NCBI GenBank assembly: GCA_014529385.2
Contig: CM043964.1
Location: 3,769,997 to 3,833,996, forward strand
Length of the DNA: 64,000 nt
Reading direction: 5' to 3'
From: Adiantum capillus-veneris
Lineage: Eukaryota; Streptophyta; Polypodiopsida; Polypodiales; Pteridaceae
Of this stretch, positions 50,686 through 63,779 are shown in pieces. Within the stretch, counting starts at the first letter, position 1; every line of letters starts with the position of its first letter. Made by a program: the position numbers and the translations under genes. A model generated the notes under the pieces. That model ran no database searches. It saw only the letters and a list, made by a program, of their open reading frames with translations, and had not been told where the DNA came from.

Positions 50686-51962
50686 GTGGCCACTTCTCTT
50701 GTACTTAGATGTATTAGCAACTTGGATGCGTCTCAACTAATATATGACTCGGCTCTTACCTCTCACAAGAAACTATCTGTCCTACATATGCTGTCTTTTA
50801 ATGATTGGGTCAAATTATTGGCTACCCTGGATAAAGACTCCATGGAAGGAGTGAATTTAATTACCTAATACATAGCCCAGCTTCCCCTACTTTCCTCACA
50901 ATTACCAGTAAGAACTTGCCCTATTTTCTTCCTCTGGTGCTGATTTGTCTAACTTTTTAAGGAAGTTATGTGGTCTCAATCCCTCTTTTGTCTATACACC
51001 GGCTGCTCCGACTATTCCACAAACTGGTGGTATCTTTTGTCAAGATAGTGCAGCCCTTGAAGCAGTTAAAGAATTTCAGAGTAATCTTTGTTCTCTCAAT
51101 GACTCTAACCTCCTGGAGATGGTCCCAAAAATATCCAAAGTTTTTCCTGTCCTACCTGTTAGAAAAATTGAAATTGAATCCCTTGGGGTTGATCATCAAC
51201 TTTGGGTCTTGTCCAACAAAGCATTTTTAGCACCAATTTTGAGTGAAACTTGGGTCTACCTTGCCAACCTACCTGCCTCTACTGTGGAAGACTGCAGACT
51301 CACGATTTTAAAAGGAGGACAATTTTTGGACAAAGGGGAGCTTATTAAAGAACCTTTCAACCTCAATCTCATTGACCACTCCAAATGCCCCTCCAATACA
51401 GGCCTCTACATCCGTACCAAAGGAAACATGGAATTTACCAAGAGTAATCCAGAGTTTTACACTGAATCCATCTGGAACGTCTTTCGACCTTATGTAAAGT
51501 GTGCGTGCAGTTTTCTTGACCCTAAAGCCCCTTGTGAATCTAGCATCATGTGGTTCAATCATGCCATTTGGTTTATCCTCAACCATCTGGACTTACTTTT
51601 CCCAAAAAAGCCTGTAGATTTTCACCTCTCCCTCATTTGCTCCTGGTTAGGTGGACAGGCTAAGCAAATTGTAATTGTGCAGATTGCCTTTAACATCTTC
51701 CATGGGTTGATGCTGGATATCTTGAAGGAGTTAAAATCTGATGAACCTGGGATTTACCTAACTACTTATGCTAATTTTAATGGTGTTAAGATCATCAATA
51801 GTTTACTTAAACCTTGTATTGAGGAGGATGATTCCCTTGCTCTTAAAAGACCCAATTCTCTTACCACCCCCAACTCCTTCACTTCCTCTAACTGAGGGAA
51901 AGCTCGTAGCTACACAAGGGGAAGAGGCATGATTCCCCCCATCAAGAATTTTCTTGATATGT
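50686..51962 (+). pseudogene. ORF1 (gag-like), unit B
   Basis: 50686-50868 reads LRCISNLDASQLIYDSALTS and MLSFNDWVKLLATLDKD. After a shift, 50945-51895 is open for 316 codons with LRKLCGLNPSFVYTPAAP, SAALEAVKEFQSNLCSLND, GLYIRTKGNMEFTKSNPEFY and SIWNVFRPYVKCACSFLDPK. An in-frame TGA precedes a short basic tail (ARSYTRGRG ... FLDM, stop at 51962). Position before RT, and the Arg/Gly-rich end, fit a nucleic-acid-binding Gag-like protein. No known domain recognised. Confidence 0.6.
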
Positions 51963-54065
51963 AATCCTTGGTGCTACTGCAGGTTACTACAAGCCCTTGT
52001 GGAAGAAGAACGCTCGTCAAAGTGGATTCAGACAAAGGATTCATCTACATACATTGTCTCTTTCACAATGTACTCCTCGATTGGATACAACCAAAAAAAC
52101 TTTTTTTGTGAGTGCTTTGACTTGTTTTTTGGCAATCACAAACTACTCAACAATATACTCATAGGATGGAAGTATCAACATCCTGTAAAGAATTTAGTTT
52201 ACAGTAATTACTTTCTTCAAGATAATACTATTCCCCGTTGTACATGGTTTCAATTTACCACTTTTTGCAAAGATTTTGAGGCATATGGTAGATATGTCTG
52301 TACCTGTGATCTTAGCATTATTCAAAACATCAAAATACATAGAATCTTGGCCAAAGGGATCAATCATATACCTAACTTTCCCAAAAACCCCTACCTTGCT
52401 CTATCAGCTATACTAAGCTGCCTCACTGACCTTGTCAGTACTCTCCAAATGGAGATGACAGTCCTATCAGACTTAAGGGAAGTTGTGAAGGAATGCTTCC
52501 TTCGAAAAATATCACAACTACCTAATAATTGGCTATCATCTGAGGAATCATGGCTTACATCTCAGCTAGCTCTTAATTTAAAAAAAAAATCTGATAAATG
52601 GTTTGTTGTCGGACTTGACAAAATTTCCAACTGTCCTACTATTATATGCAAATACCTTGCTTGGAAGACCGCCCATGATCGAGCATCTAGAAAGGAATTT
52701 TGTAGTATTAACTCTTCACTACAAACAATTATCGATAATATTGCAAAACACTTAGGGAATCTTGGCTACCCTATACAGAACACTAAGTTACCTGTATTAT
52801 ATTCCCACCTTTAAGTTCATAAGCATAAGTTCAGATGGATATCTGATGCTTCCAATAGTATCTTCACAGATATCACTAGGGATATTACGCTATGCCTTGA
52901 CCTTGTACTAGCCAAATTTGAGCTTATTTGTGCCACTAAACAGAAAATCGGCCAAGACTTCTTACATATTCAGTATAATCCATTTTGGCTTACAAAAAAT
53001 TCTACAGAAGTCTCTCTTTATCTTCCTCAGGAGCCAAATTTGAGCTTATTTGTGCCACTAAACAAAAAATCGGCCAAGACTTCTTACATATTTAGTATAA
53101 TCCATTTTGGCTTACAAAAAATTCTACAGAAGTCTCGCTTTATCTTCCTCAGCAAATCTTCCATACATTTTTTGCAGACATTACACAATGCTATGAAAAC
53201 ATTCCCCTTGATGGGGATCTTGGTCTTAAGACCATTCTTGCCAAAGTGATTAAAATGGCCTTCACCAATGCCAAAAAAAAAGAAACTGTTTTACATCTCT
53301 CTCTCTCTCTCTCTCAAAACCTAGGTGGATAAAAAAAAGCTCATTCTTTACACTCCTTACACTTCAACGAAGCTAAGCTCTGATTTTTCATTTCATGGCT
53401 GCTTTGTAACTGTACTATAGTCTCCGATGGTCTGTGCTTCAACCAGTGCATAGGCATTCCCATGGGATTCTCTTGTTCTCCATTTATGTGTAATATTTAC
53501 CTTGCTTTCTTTGAATACAATTGGTTTCTCAGAAACTTGGAATCGTGCAAAAGTAATCTTTCACAGTTCAAGCATACCTTTAGATATAAGGATGACCTAC
53601 TTAGTATCAACAATAGATACTTCCTCAAAGAAATTTGTCAGATTTATCCTCACTGCCTTACTATTGAACCCACATCTTTACAAGAGTTCATCACACCCAA
53701 TGGGTCTTTTTGCACATCGGTTCAGTTCCTTAACCTTTCTATCTCCCTTAATACCCCTTCTGTCGGTGGCTATGACCTTAGGTTTGTGTGGAAAAGGGAT
53801 TTTCTGAAATTACCACTTGTAGACTTCATATAAAAGAATAGCAACAGGCCTCACAAGGTTGTTATTAGCTCATGTATCAGCCTGCTACACTTAATTTGCT
53901 ATTCTTCCTCTGATTCTTTTTTTGCTTGGGAGGAAGTTAATCTACTGATAAAAAAATATTGCCTTAATGGGTTCAATAGGAACCATCTCTACAACACTAT
54001 TACACAGGCTCTCACCCAGCATTTTTGGTCGGGGTTACACTTTAACCATGAGATTGTCATCTCTC
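51954..54065 (+). pseudogene. RT ORF, unit B
   Basis: Opens for 286 codons (51954-52814) with IGWKYQHPVKNLVYSNYFLQ, CTCDLSIIQNIKIHRILAKG and WFVVGLDKISNCPTIICKYL. It continues after a TAA with HKHKFRWISDASNSIFTDI, is then disrupted by a 122-bp tandem duplication, and resumes with IPMGFSCSPFMCNIYLAFFE and YKDDLLSINNRYFLKEICQI. The catalytic Asp pair is present (YKDD). The amino-acid sequence is well diverged from A and C, so B belongs to another subfamily. Confidence 0.65.
52911..53154. repeat. 122-bp tandem duplication in unit B RT
   Basis: Copies at 52911-53032 and 53033-53154 beginning GCCAAATTTGAGC, with a few differences. 122 is not a multiple of three, so it breaks the RT frame. Confidence 0.9.
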
Positions 54066-54070
54066 TAATT

Positions 54071-54297
<227 letters not shown>

Positions 54298-54330
54298 GAT
54301 ATTATATTACTCTTATTTTGTTAAAAAAAG

Positions 54331-54368
<38 letters not shown>

Positions 54369-54394
54369 ACCCACACACACACACACACACACAC
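54331..54394. repeat. Poly(C) tract followed by (AC)n
   Basis: About 38 consecutive C bases, one of the longest homopolymers possible in an assembly, then a short AC run. Length may be affected by sequencing error. Confidence 0.9.
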
Positions 54395-55020
<626 letters not shown>

Positions 55021-55110
55021 TACATGAGTCGTTACTCAAGGTTCACCACTTTATTTAGTTAAAAAAACTTGGTTTTTTACAAAACCCCCCCCCCCCCTTG
55101 CTCTTCACCT

Positions 55111-55625
55111 TTACATGTCTAGTAGACCATCCATTACATGATCACACAAATAGCTGTCACAATAAAAACAGGTGTTTGGACGTTCTGACAAAGGTAGGAT
55201 TCGAGTAGATAATATTACTCCATACTCCAAGGTTCGTGGAGTGATGTTCAAATACCCTCTGAGTGGCTGACCATAGCTGCGATACAAAAAAATCTTTTGC
55301 GATGGAATAAACTGCGGTAGCAGATATAATCATTCTGAAAAACCTCGCTTCATTGAATATTCTACATAATAGTATCGTGGCCCTATGCCCATTGCTTCAG
55401 TTCCATCGCAAGACGAATGTTATTCATAAAATGCTCTTGGCCCCAAAGAGTCACCCTTGTCACTCGGTTCTGATATGTCTACCACTTCGTCTGAGACACA
55501 GATGTGCCTAAGTGCGGAAATAAAAGAAGTTCATAACGGAAGAGTGTGGCTCGCTTAGTAGACTCACTTGACTACTGAAGATGTGCGATAGATATAGCTA
55601 AAACCCGATCCCCATTATGAGCCAT
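55111..55625 (-). pseudogene. Antisense ORF, unit B
   Basis: 515 nt from ATG (55625-55623; MAHNGDRVLAISIAHLQQ) to TAA (55113-55111; DGLLDM). One base is missing near the MEL/TEAMG position, shared with unit C, and a TGA replaces a Gln codon after GFSE. The Cys/His end is preserved. Convergent to the RT ORF across the (AC)n tract. Confidence 0.6.
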
Positions 55626-55737
55626 AGCAGATAAATATGTAGAATACACCTGATGACAATTTTAGATGTTTGATTTTAACTCTCAAATAGCTACTCTTGA
55701 CAATTGCTATGCACTGGTTTGATTAAAAGATGCTCGT

Positions 55738-55745
55738 CTTTTATA
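55738..55745 (-). promoter_or_regulatory. TATA box of antisense ORF, unit B
   Basis: The minus strand reads TCTATAAAAGACGAGC, 113 bases upstream of the start codon. Confidence 0.6.
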
Positions 55746-56450
55746 GACATATTGGTGACAAAAACCAATGGTTGTGTTTTTTTTAAAAAAAGGAAAAGAA
55801 CTTTACTTCGGATGCCTCATCTAGTAGGCTTTGGCATCTGTCTCTAAATCTGTCCTAGGGGAAGGATCACTTACCATAGAATCTGATGAGATGTAGGTTT
55901 ATGGGTTACTGTCGGCTGGTACCCACCCTAGGTCGAGAGCACTGGCTTGTATGAATACCGTGTATGGTGGGGATAGATGAAGAAAAGAGAGAGGAGAGAA
56001 GTGGAGGTGATAGGAATTTTCATACTAGGTTAGTGTTAGTAAATTAGTAGAGTATTGGTATTACGACTGCGGAAAAAAAACTCTTGCAGCCACTTTCAAT
56101 TAAACACAGAATGTGTTTTGGTATCTTGTAGTGTTTTTATTTTTTGAAGGTGGGGACTACCTTGTACATAAAAGGAAAAAGAAAATTTTTTAACCTATTA
56201 AAGCTTCCACCTGTAGTAGATTTCGTATTCACTACAGTACTCTGTTGTGTCCATAGCACGCTGTCGTTCTGCCGCTTGTAAGGAATGCTGTAGCTTTCTT
56301 GGGCTGATACATCTTTGAGCTCTATTCTGGCTTCACGTTCTCGGATCTCGCGCTGAGTATAATCCCGGAGTGGATGGTCTTGAAGGCCTGCCTCGATGGG
56401 GGGAAGCGTGCAGATCTCATGACCCTCCTGAAGCTTGACAGTATCTCGCC

Positions 56451-56485
56451 TATAAAAAACCCATAAGGTGAGCACCTATGCTCAC
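56451..56485 (+). promoter_or_regulatory. Core promoter with conserved hairpin, B-C leader
   Basis: TATAAAAAA (56451) then GTGAGCACCTATGCTCAC (56468-56485), identical to the hairpin at 46150-46167, then TTAGCACCGTG. Confidence 0.65.
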
Positions 56486-58647
56486 TTAGCACCGTGATTT
56501 GTGACCTCTATTTTGCATTCAAGTCTGCGTTGCTGTGTGACTTCATCATGCCGAAAAAAATGAGAAAGCTATCATGGAGGCTTCTGCTTCGAATTTATAG
56601 GTGTTTTTTCTGCTGGTTTCTAATTTTTTTTAAAAAAGAGGGAAGTGAATCTGATTCTGCCTTTTTTGCTTTACGGGAAATGTTGCTTTGAATAAATGAT
56701 TGTCGATAACGGATTACCATTGGTTAAACTAATGGCTTGCTCAATTGGATCTATTGCTTGAGGAAGTGATTCGACTGGTTACTGGATGACTTTTTGGGTA
56801 ACTTGACTGGGGCATATTGCTACCAGTTTTAGAGAATAAAATATTTTGACTCGAGCTGGTGACTTTAGGGCAGCCAAGTTTGATTTAAGATGCTGACTGA
56901 GGTTATTGGAGTTATGCATATCAATAAATGGTTTTTTTGATTTAAAGATTATAAAACTGGAAAGTGTCTGCTGACATAGTTTTTGCCGATGTTGTTGCTT
57001 ACTGGTTGTAATTTGAGGCTAAATGCAATTTGTTTAGGAATAGTAGTGGTTCACCAACGGTAAGAAACCCTAAAAAAGGTTATTTCAAGGTTGACAGTTT
57101 CCTTCTCGCTTTGATCTGTACTTGGGTTTATGGGCACCTACCAGCAAGAATATGAAAATTTTACTCTCTCCAGCTTGCTATACAGACCGAAGGTAAGTTG
57201 ACTTGGTTTGAATTAAAAAAAACCTGTTCTGGAACTGTTTTATCTGATTTGTGATATATGTTTACCTCTGGACTGCTGGAAGATTTGAGTCTCTTTGACT
57301 AAAGTTGAAGGTTTCCGTATAAACGGATTGTGGGAACAAATTTCTGGTTCTATATTCTCGGTATTTTTGGGATGTGATTAAGCTGACCCTGTTGGATTAG
57401 AAATGCCAGTTCTCTTGTATAGCTGTATTGTGTTGTGGAAGGCATTATGTCTAAAAAGGAAATGGTGGTTCTGACTGGCTAAGGATGCGTATTTTGTGGA
57501 AGAAGGTAAGTATGTATCTGATACTGCAGGGATTTGAATGTGGCTGATGATTCAAAAGTAATAATTTATAATGCCCAAAAACTGTAAGCAGAGATTGTCG
57601 GATTCCTTGGTTAGTGGTGAAACTATTGGTTCGGTTTACGCAGGGTACATTTACTGACCTCATGCTGACTCGGTCTTTAGTACATATACCTAATATTGTC
57701 AATACTCTATAGTGACTCCGACTGAAATGAAAACGTTGGTCTGTGATGTTGCCAAATTGGATGATGCTCGGAATGCATTAAATGACTTCACATACCCTAA
57801 TTCTGTGGAAATTGGTCTCTCTCGCTTGTTTGTACCATTGTACAACACAAGATGGGTAATTTAGTGAAGGGTCTGTTTGAGAATCACTGATTCAGCTTAT
57901 TTCTTCTGGCTGTGACTATGTTGACCGTGATCTATACAAATAAGATAAACTTTATGCATATGACTCGCTTCGGATATTCTCTCTCTTATATATTCGAACT
58001 TTTGTTGGCCTACGAGTTTGCAATATATATATGGAAAGTATATAGATGTTCTTGGCTTGATTTGTCTACTTCGATACTATCTCGGAAGATGACTTAACTT
58101 GCTCTAGTGAAGGAGCTTTCTAAAATACTATGGTATGATAACTATTTTTATTACCCGCTTGGACAAAAGTTTGTCAGTCGTTGCATAATGACAGAGGCAG
58201 GTTTTGATTATAATTAGAAATGGCTGTGATCTGAAAATTAGATAATGGGTTATCTCAAAAGTTTTTTAAAAAATAAAAAATAAAAAAATAAAAAAATATA
58301 TATATGGAAAGTTTTTTGGATTAAGAACCAGTCCGAAAGTTAGATTTTTTCTATACTTCTAAATTTGAAGGAGGGGGGTTGTCCGTAACAGAAAGTTGGC
58401 CCATGATGGCATATAGTATGTAGTTCTCTCATGTCTGATTTTTAATGTAGTTCATGTTAGGCTTTGATAATCTGCCTATAAAACCTACTAAGGTTATGCA
58501 AAGAAAAAATTAAAAAGTTTTAATCCGAAAATTAAACAGCTACACTATGGGGATTTCACTTTCCTTATTGGATTGGCAGGAATCCAAGAATCTTTTCTCA
58601 TTAAAAACAAGATACTAGTTAAGAACTGTGTGTTTTTTTAAAAGTGA

Positions 58648-58740
58648 CATGGATAACAACTGGGATGCCCAACATCACCTGCGTACAGTCATGTGCTAAT
58701 GAATTGTTTTCTTGTGGCTATGGGTGCAGGTGAGGGCTAC
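58648..58740 (+). promoter_or_regulatory. Back-to-back splice signals, B-C leader
   Basis: About three differences in 95 bases from 48302-48395. CTAAT (58696-58700) replaces CTAAC. The junction GGTGCAG/GTGAGG falls at 58729/58730. Confidence 0.45.
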
Positions 58741-59501
58741 TTCTTTGATTAAAGCATTCAGTTCTATGATATTGATGACTGTGGATGTTCGCTTACCTTG
58801 AAGCAACATTACTCCAAAATTGGGGACGACTGCATCCCATGATTTACTTTGATATCTTTACTGCCTTGTACAAAATTTATTTTCAACTGCAAATAAGTTA
58901 TTGTACAAATTCCATTGTACTAACCTAGAAGTAGTGGTCTGTGAATTGTAGTGTTCGTTTGCGTATATATAGGTATATATATATATATTTAGAACTGCTA
59001 CACACACAATAAACGCATAAGAGAGACTGACATGTAGGTTTTTCTCTCTCAGACCCTAGTTCTAGCTTTAAAATGCCTGTTATTGTATAATTTTTTATAC
59101 GCTAATAGGCTGGGGTGCTATCACACAGTCACCGTGGTCCCCATTGGCCTGACTGGTGAAAGGTTGCTAGCACAACCATTCCACTCTATATTCTCAATTT
59201 TCAAGAAATTTTCCCCTGTTTTTTTTATCATTTCACTAGTTTATTACGTCTGTCTACCAGGTTACTGGAAAGCTCACTGCAAGAATATCGGTCTGTTTTG
59301 ACCCAGAAAAAAGAGCTTTAAATTCGGAAAAACTACGACTTGCTAGAGACATTGAAATCTTCTTTCCTTATATCTCTCATAGAATTCGGCCTTATCTGCA
59401 CAGCGCCGTAAAATTCAATAAGAAGTAAAAATCTGTATTAGATTTTCTGGACCGCTCAACTCTTACAAATGATGTAATCTAACTAATGTTCTTGATAATC
59501 T

Positions 59502-60859
59502 ATGCAGATTGTTTCCCTATCCCAAGGGCTCTCTCTTCCTATGGAACCCCTTTCCGTTGATTCATTACGTGTGTTGAAGTGTATACAAGATTGTGAGGCT
59601 TCAGCCTTAATTTGTGATGCCTCGAAGGAGTCTAGTCTGTCTCTTGTCCAGCTTATTTCTTTTGACCAATGGATGAAGGTTCTTGCTCTCCTTGTTAAGA
59701 ATAAATCGGATGGTATCAACCTATTGTTGGGGTTTTCTTCTAATCTGGCTGGTATTTCCAAAGCCCATATGCAAGACTTAGCTTCCTTCTCGTCTAAAGG
59801 ATCTGAACTATCCAATCTCCTCAGAAAATTTTGCGGGCTTAGTCCCATCTTTATTACGGCTCCCTCCACTCCTATAGTCCCTCCTCCTAACAGCCTATTT
59901 TTTTAGGGATGCCGCTGCTTTGGAAGCAGTAAAAGAGTTTCAGAAGGACCTTTGCACACTTAGTGAAGCTTCCCTGTTGGATATGGTGCCGAAAGTATCA
60001 AGGGCCTTTCCTTTTTTACCTTCATGACAGATTGAGGTAGAATCCTTGGGGGTAGAGCACAAACTGTGGCTGTTCCCAAATAAAGAGTTTCTTTCACCTA
60101 TTTCTATGGAAACTTGGGTATTCCTTGCCAACTTGGTGCCGGCCACTATTGAGGAATGCAAACTTAAAGTCCTCAAAGGAATTCAGCTTTTGGATAAAGG
60201 TGATCTGATTAAAGCTCCGTTCAATATGAATTTCCTGGATGATAAAAAATGCGGTTCAAATACTGGGTTATATGCAAGAACCAAAGGTGTGATGACCTTT
60301 AGTAAAAGCAATGCAGATTACTATACTGAAACAGTATGGAATGTATTCAGGCCTTACCTTAAGTGTGCATGCAGATTTTTAGACCCTAAAGCTTCTTGCG
60401 AGTCAAGCATCATTTGGTTTGACCATGCAATTTGGTTTGCACTCACCAATCTACCGATTTTCTGACAAAGCGGAATAATTCCATCTCTCCCTCTTTTGCT
60501 CATGGCTTGGTGGTCAAGCTAGGGAGCTAGTCCTTGCTCATATCGCTTTTATTCAATACAGATCAATTATGTGTGACACCCTCCAGGAGCTTGGGTCAGA
60601 TGAGTGTGGCACTCTTCTTACCACATATGGCAATTACAAAGGAATAAAGAGTATAATTGTGGGGCAAATCAAACCTAATATGGATAATGATGAAACTCAA
60701 GTCTCCAAACGCCCTAACACTCTCATCTCTCCGGCTGCTTCTTACACATCTTTTTTGACTCCCTCCTCGAGTGATGCTGTTTTTGGGAGAGGTAGAGGTA
60801 GAAGTTATGTTAGAGGCCGGGGAAGAAACCTACCAATCAGAAATCATTTGGATATGTAA
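59502..60859 (+). pseudogene. ORF1 (gag-like), unit C
   Basis: Preceded by TCTATGCAG, a likely 3' splice site. Blocks: 59502-59906 (SVDSLRVLKCIQDCEASALI, LLRKFCGLSPIFITAPSTP), 60046-60465 (MGVEHKLWLFPNKEFLSPIS, GLYARTKGVMTFSKSNADYY, TVWNVFRPYLKCACRFLDPK) and 60569-60859, ending GRGRGRSYVRGRGR ... HLDM. It is interrupted by a one-base shift near 59905, a stop near 60027 and a shift near 60465. The RGRG-rich end is more complete than in unit B and supports nucleic-acid binding. The stop TAA at 60857 overlaps the inferred start region of RT. Confidence 0.6.
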
Positions 60860-62840
60860 TATGCAGGTACAGAGGAACGCCTGTGGCAGACTTTACCTAC
60901 CATCGAAGGAAGAAGCTTGTAATAGAGTATTTTCACATTGCTTGTTTACTAGCAAGATTTTGGATTTCTTTACTCCCCAAGCTATCTTTTCAGAATGCTT
61001 TGGACATGTTTTTGGATCAACTCTTTTACTAAATGAAGTGATGTTCGGTTGGAAATACTTGCCACCTATCAAGAATCTTTTTTATTCAAATGATTTCCTA
61101 CGTATTGAGAAAGTTCCTATTTGCTCTTGTCATCTTTTTCCGAAGTTTTGTAAGACCTTTGCTAATTTTGGCTCACATGTGTGTACTACTGAGGTGGGAA
61201 TCATATCTGATATTCATATAAGGAACCTCTTGAAAAAAGGCTTGAATCATATTCCTCTTTTTCCACTAAATCCTCAGCTGGCCTTAGTGGCTCTTCTTGA
61301 ATGCCTGGCCCACTTGGCCTTAAAACTCCAATTGGAGGAAGAAGCTAACATTCTACTTACCTCAACACTAAAAAATATTTTTTGGAATAAGATTAGACTT
61401 ATGCCGCAAGAATGGCTTAGCTCTGATACTACCTGGCTTACCCCTAAATTTAAGACTTCCATTTCAGATATTAAGGAGAAATGGTTCATTATTGGACTTG
61501 ATAAGGCCTCTAATACTGCTTCCTTTATTTGTAAAAGGTTAGCATTTGAATCCGCATATTCTAGGCTCAACGGTCTTGAATTTTTATAAATAGACACATC
61601 TCCGCTGGAAACTGCGACACTTTTAAATATTGAACTTTCTGGACTAAGTTATGGTCCCGATTCTATGAAAATTCCTGTTCTCTTCCCAACGTATAAAAAT
61701 CATAAGCATAAATTTAGATGGATTTCAGACGCTTCCAATAGCCTTTTTTTCCGGATTACGAATGATATCACTTACTGCTTAAATTTTATTTTGGAAGAAA
61801 TTGAGGCTATTTGCGCCATCAAACGCAATGATCTCAAAAGATTTAGAAATATAGATTGCTGCCCTTTTTGGATCATAAAAAGCGCTGCTGAGGTTTCTAT
61901 TAACCTCCTAGAAAACATTTTCTCTATCTTTACGGCGGACATAACACAATGTTATTAGAATATTCCTCTAAGAGGACCTGAAGGTCTGTTTAATACTCTA
62001 TCTACTCTTATAAAGTTAGCTTTTTCTCACAGGAAAGAAATCGGATTTACATGTATCTCAACAAAAATGCATAAGGGTTGGGTAAAAAAATCGAATAAAT
62101 CCACTCCTTTCGTATTTAAAGAGGATGATTTGAATAAATATATCTCTTGGCTCCTTAATAACTGCTGCATCCAAGTAGGTGCTACCTGCTATAAACAAAT
62201 TTTAGGTATCCTGATGGGATTTTCATGCTCTCCGATTATGTGTAATCTTTATCTATGTCACTTCGAATACCAATGGATCTTAAAAATGATTAGTAACCCA
62301 GCTAATACGTTGTTACTTACACACTTTCGGCACTCCTTTAGGTTTATGGATGAGTTATGTAGTCTTAACAATCCAGTGTTCAAGGATACACTTAAAGATA
62401 TTTATCCGACTTGTCTTAACATCAAACCAACGTACTCCGATAGAGTTTTATGGCAGGACAATAGGGTCATTTCCAAGACTCACTTCCTCAATATTGAGTT
62501 TACGCTTACCTCCCCATTTGTGGGTACTTTTTATACGAGTTTCTTTTGGAAAAGAGAAAATCTCAAACTCTTATCCTCTGAATTTACAAAAAGAAAAAGT
62601 AATAGACCTTTCAAGAACTCACTTCATAACTGTCTAGGTATGCTTTTTCTTATTGTATATGCCTCGTCTGACAGCTTTATAGCATTTGAAGGAATCAATA
62701 CCCTTATTAACAAATTTATTAATAACGGGTTCTCTAAAAAAGACCTTGTTGCATGTATCAGTAACTCATTGAAAAAGCATAACTGGACCGGTCTTAAGTT
62801 TGACCTACAGAATTTGATTAATCTTATTGAACCAGAATAA
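60840..62840 (+). pseudogene. RT ORF, unit C
   Basis: Open from before 60861 to 61589, stop, then 61665-61958 and 62067-62840 in the same frame. Shares nearly all of unit A's sequence (GWKYLPPIKNLFYSND, CTTEVGIISDIHIRNLLKKG, ADITQCY, ILMGFSCSPIMCNLYL). The catalytic motif reads FMDE: GATGAG at 62349-62354 in place of GATGAC, so the second metal-binding Asp is lost and this copy is inactive. The region before GWKY is the only complete N-terminus besides unit B. Confidence 0.7.
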
Positions 62841-62859
62841 GATGGATCTAATATTTCTT

Positions 62860-63055
<196 letters not shown>

Positions 63056-63144
63056 TACATGAGTCGTTACTCAAGGTTCACCACTTTATTTAGTTAAAAA
63101 AACTTGGTTTTTTATAAAAAAACACCCCTCCTTGCTCTTCACCT

Positions 63145-63659
63145 TTACATGTCTAGTAGACCATCCATTACATGATCACACAAATAGCTATCACAATAAA
63201 AACAGGTGTTTGGACGTTCTGACAAAGGTAGGATTCGAGTAGATAAGATTACTCCATACTCCAAGGTTCGTGGAGTGATGTTGAAATACCCTCTGAGTGG
63301 CTGACCATAGCTGCGATACAAAAAAATCTTTTGCGATGGAATAAACTGCGCTAGCAGATATAATTGTTCTGAAAAACCTCGCTTCATTGAATATTCTACA
63401 TAATAGTATCGTGGCCCTATGCCCATTGCTTCAGTTCCATCGCAAGACGAATGTTATTCATAAAATGCTCTCGGCCCCAAAGAGTCACCCTTGTCACTCG
63501 GTTCTGATATGTCCACCACTTCGTCTGAGACACAGATGTGCCTAAGTGCGGAAATAAAAGACGTTCATAACGGAAGAGTGTGGCTCACTTAGTAGACTCA
63601 CTTGACTGCTGAAGATGTGCGATAGATATAGCTAAAACCCGATCCCCATTATGAGCCAT
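63145..63659 (-). pseudogene. Antisense ORF, unit C
   Basis: 515 nt from ATG (63659-63657) to TAA (63147-63145). Upper part reads MAHNGDRVLAISIAHLQQ, RYERLLFPHLGTSV, TKWWTYQNRVTRVTLWGRE. After the one-base loss the lower part is open as MGIGPRYYYVEYSMKRGFSE, SQKIFLYRSYGQPLRGYF, TPRTLEYGVILSTRILPLSE and the Cys/His end NTCFYCDSYLCDH. No domain recognised. Confidence 0.6.
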
Positions 63660-63771
63660 AGCAGATAAATATGTAGAATACACTTGATGACAATTTTAGA
63701 TGTTTGATTTTAACTCTCAAATAGCTACTCTTGACAATTGCTTTGCACTGGTTTGATTAAAAGAGGCTCGT

Positions 63772-63779
63772 CTTTTATA
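63772..63779 (-). promoter_or_regulatory. TATA box of antisense ORF, unit C
   Basis: The minus strand reads TCTATAAAAGACGAGC at the same distance (113 bases) as in unit B. Confidence 0.6.

Larger units (their letters stand above)
55746..59501 (+). other. Leader/intron-rich region between units B and C
   Basis: Patchwise homologous with 45438-50429. Contains the plus-strand promoter, a candidate short exon at 56548-56600 and one back-to-back splice patch (58648-58740). No long ORF. Confidence 0.6.

Noticed and set aside
55883-55890. Hammerhead ribozyme core (CTGATGAG) in the B-C leader
   Set aside because: No matching GAAA strand or stem III follows, and the site is not kept in the unit A leader.
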